The notes beneath the pieces were generated by a model that did not search any database, was not told the DNA's origin, and saw only the letters and a program-made list of their open reading frames with translations. From UBA7359 sp041689615 (GTDB lineage: Bacteria > Pseudomonadota > Gammaproteobacteria > Eutrophobiales > Eutrophobiaceae), in contig JBDNFW010000033.1 in the NCBI GenBank assembly GCA_041689615.1, positions 267,707 through 331,706 of the forward strand: a stretch of DNA of 64,000 nucleotides, in the 5' to 3' direction. The translations under genes and the position numbers were made by a program. Of the stretch, positions 63,653-64,000 are shown piece after piece; position 1 is the first letter of the stretch; each line of letters begins with the position of its first letter.

Positions 63653-64000
63653 TGGTACGTCGAAGGACGCTAACTCAAAACAAAAGAAAGATAATTTGTT
63701 TTTTCAACTTAATGTAAATGTATCAGAAATCGTATTGGGGGCATATATGGGGGCATGTTTAATATAATAAACAAATAGACTAAACGATATTAGCAAGATA
63801 GCTTTGCCTTTAAACTCCTGCTAGATAATCTGTTGAGCAATAAATAGAAACGTCCGCTCTCAGTAGATTCTGTTGAAAAACTCTTAAATTTGAAGATGCT
63901 AAATTTCTACCAAGTATTATTCACTTCAAAAGTGCTAACCATTTATCCTGCTTGGTCGCATCAAAAGATCTAGTTCGAGATTTATAGTATTTAATATAGC
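63653..64000. other. Right-edge stretch without recognised gene
   Basis: No convincing coding frame, tRNA or terminator was found. The only distinct feature is two GGGGGCAT units seven bases apart (63737-63756), which resemble in inverted orientation the C-rich pair at 62138-62152 on the other side of the fic gene. Confidence 0.45.

Noticed and set aside
1..64000. CRISPR arrays, rRNA or tRNA genes
   Set aside because: No regularly spaced repeats with unique spacers and no recognisable RNA gene cores were seen on reading.

Overview
The window looks like part of the chromosome of a moderately AT-rich gammaproteobacterium, probably aquatic or marine. This is inferred from the gene families only: a 14-gene nuo operon with separate nuoC and nuoD, a hopanoid cluster of the squalene-synthase/shc/hpnG/hpnN/hpnA type, an NhaD Na+/H+ antiporter, a Mrp-like cluster, and an F7-like chemosensory operon. 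No rRNA, tRNA or CRISPR array was seen.

Layout. (1) 1-9630, minus strand: a PfaD-PfaA-PfaC-like iterative fatty-acid/polyketide synthase of the polyunsaturated or secondary-lipid type; the last gene runs off the left edge. (2) 9921-18184, plus strand and divergent from it: squalene synthase, squalene-hopene cyclase, HpnG, a PhyH-family oxygenase, HpnN and HpnA, i.e. hopanoid synthesis, side-chain processing and export. Two unusual membrane-lipid pathways thus sit back to back. (3) 18436-25371, minus strand: a reduced Mrp-like set (one NuoK-like subunit, three NuoL/M/N-like subunits, one small membrane protein) beside nhaD. (4) 25457-39727, minus strand: a chemosensory operon cheY-cheA-cheW-globin-receptor-parA-STAS-cheR-cheD-cheB, followed by a membrane receptor, a STAS protein and a receiver-PP2C-kinase-like regulator. 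Two FliA (sigma-28) type promoters fit this block. (5) 40135-42315, plus strand: SCO1 and PCuAC copper chaperones and phosphatidylserine decarboxylase. (6) 42316-43983: a patch of gene turnover between psd and nuoN, with a HicB remnant, a DUF454 protein, a scar made of psd and nuoN 3' ends in reversed order, and a HigBA pair. (7) 43984-59065, minus strand: nuoA-N. (8) 59399-61936: a PAS-GGDEF-EAL protein. (9) 62172-63557: a Fic-fold protein lacking the usual catalytic His, with phased decamer repeats upstream.

Across these regions lies a set of intra-operon palindromic elements (7657-7914, 23279-23419, 40789-40947, 48935-49177, 56016-56258, and a partial relative near 62006-62062). In three or four of them the outermost inverted repeat is private to that copy. 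It contains or abuts the stop codon of the upstream gene and, in three copies, the ribosome binding site of the downstream gene. This is the most puzzling structure in the window. Other points of note are the globin-PAS4-HAMP chemoreceptor with an adjacent stand-alone globin paralogue, the partner-switching module with a degenerate receiver, the minimal Mrp-like cluster, and the psd/nuoN scar.
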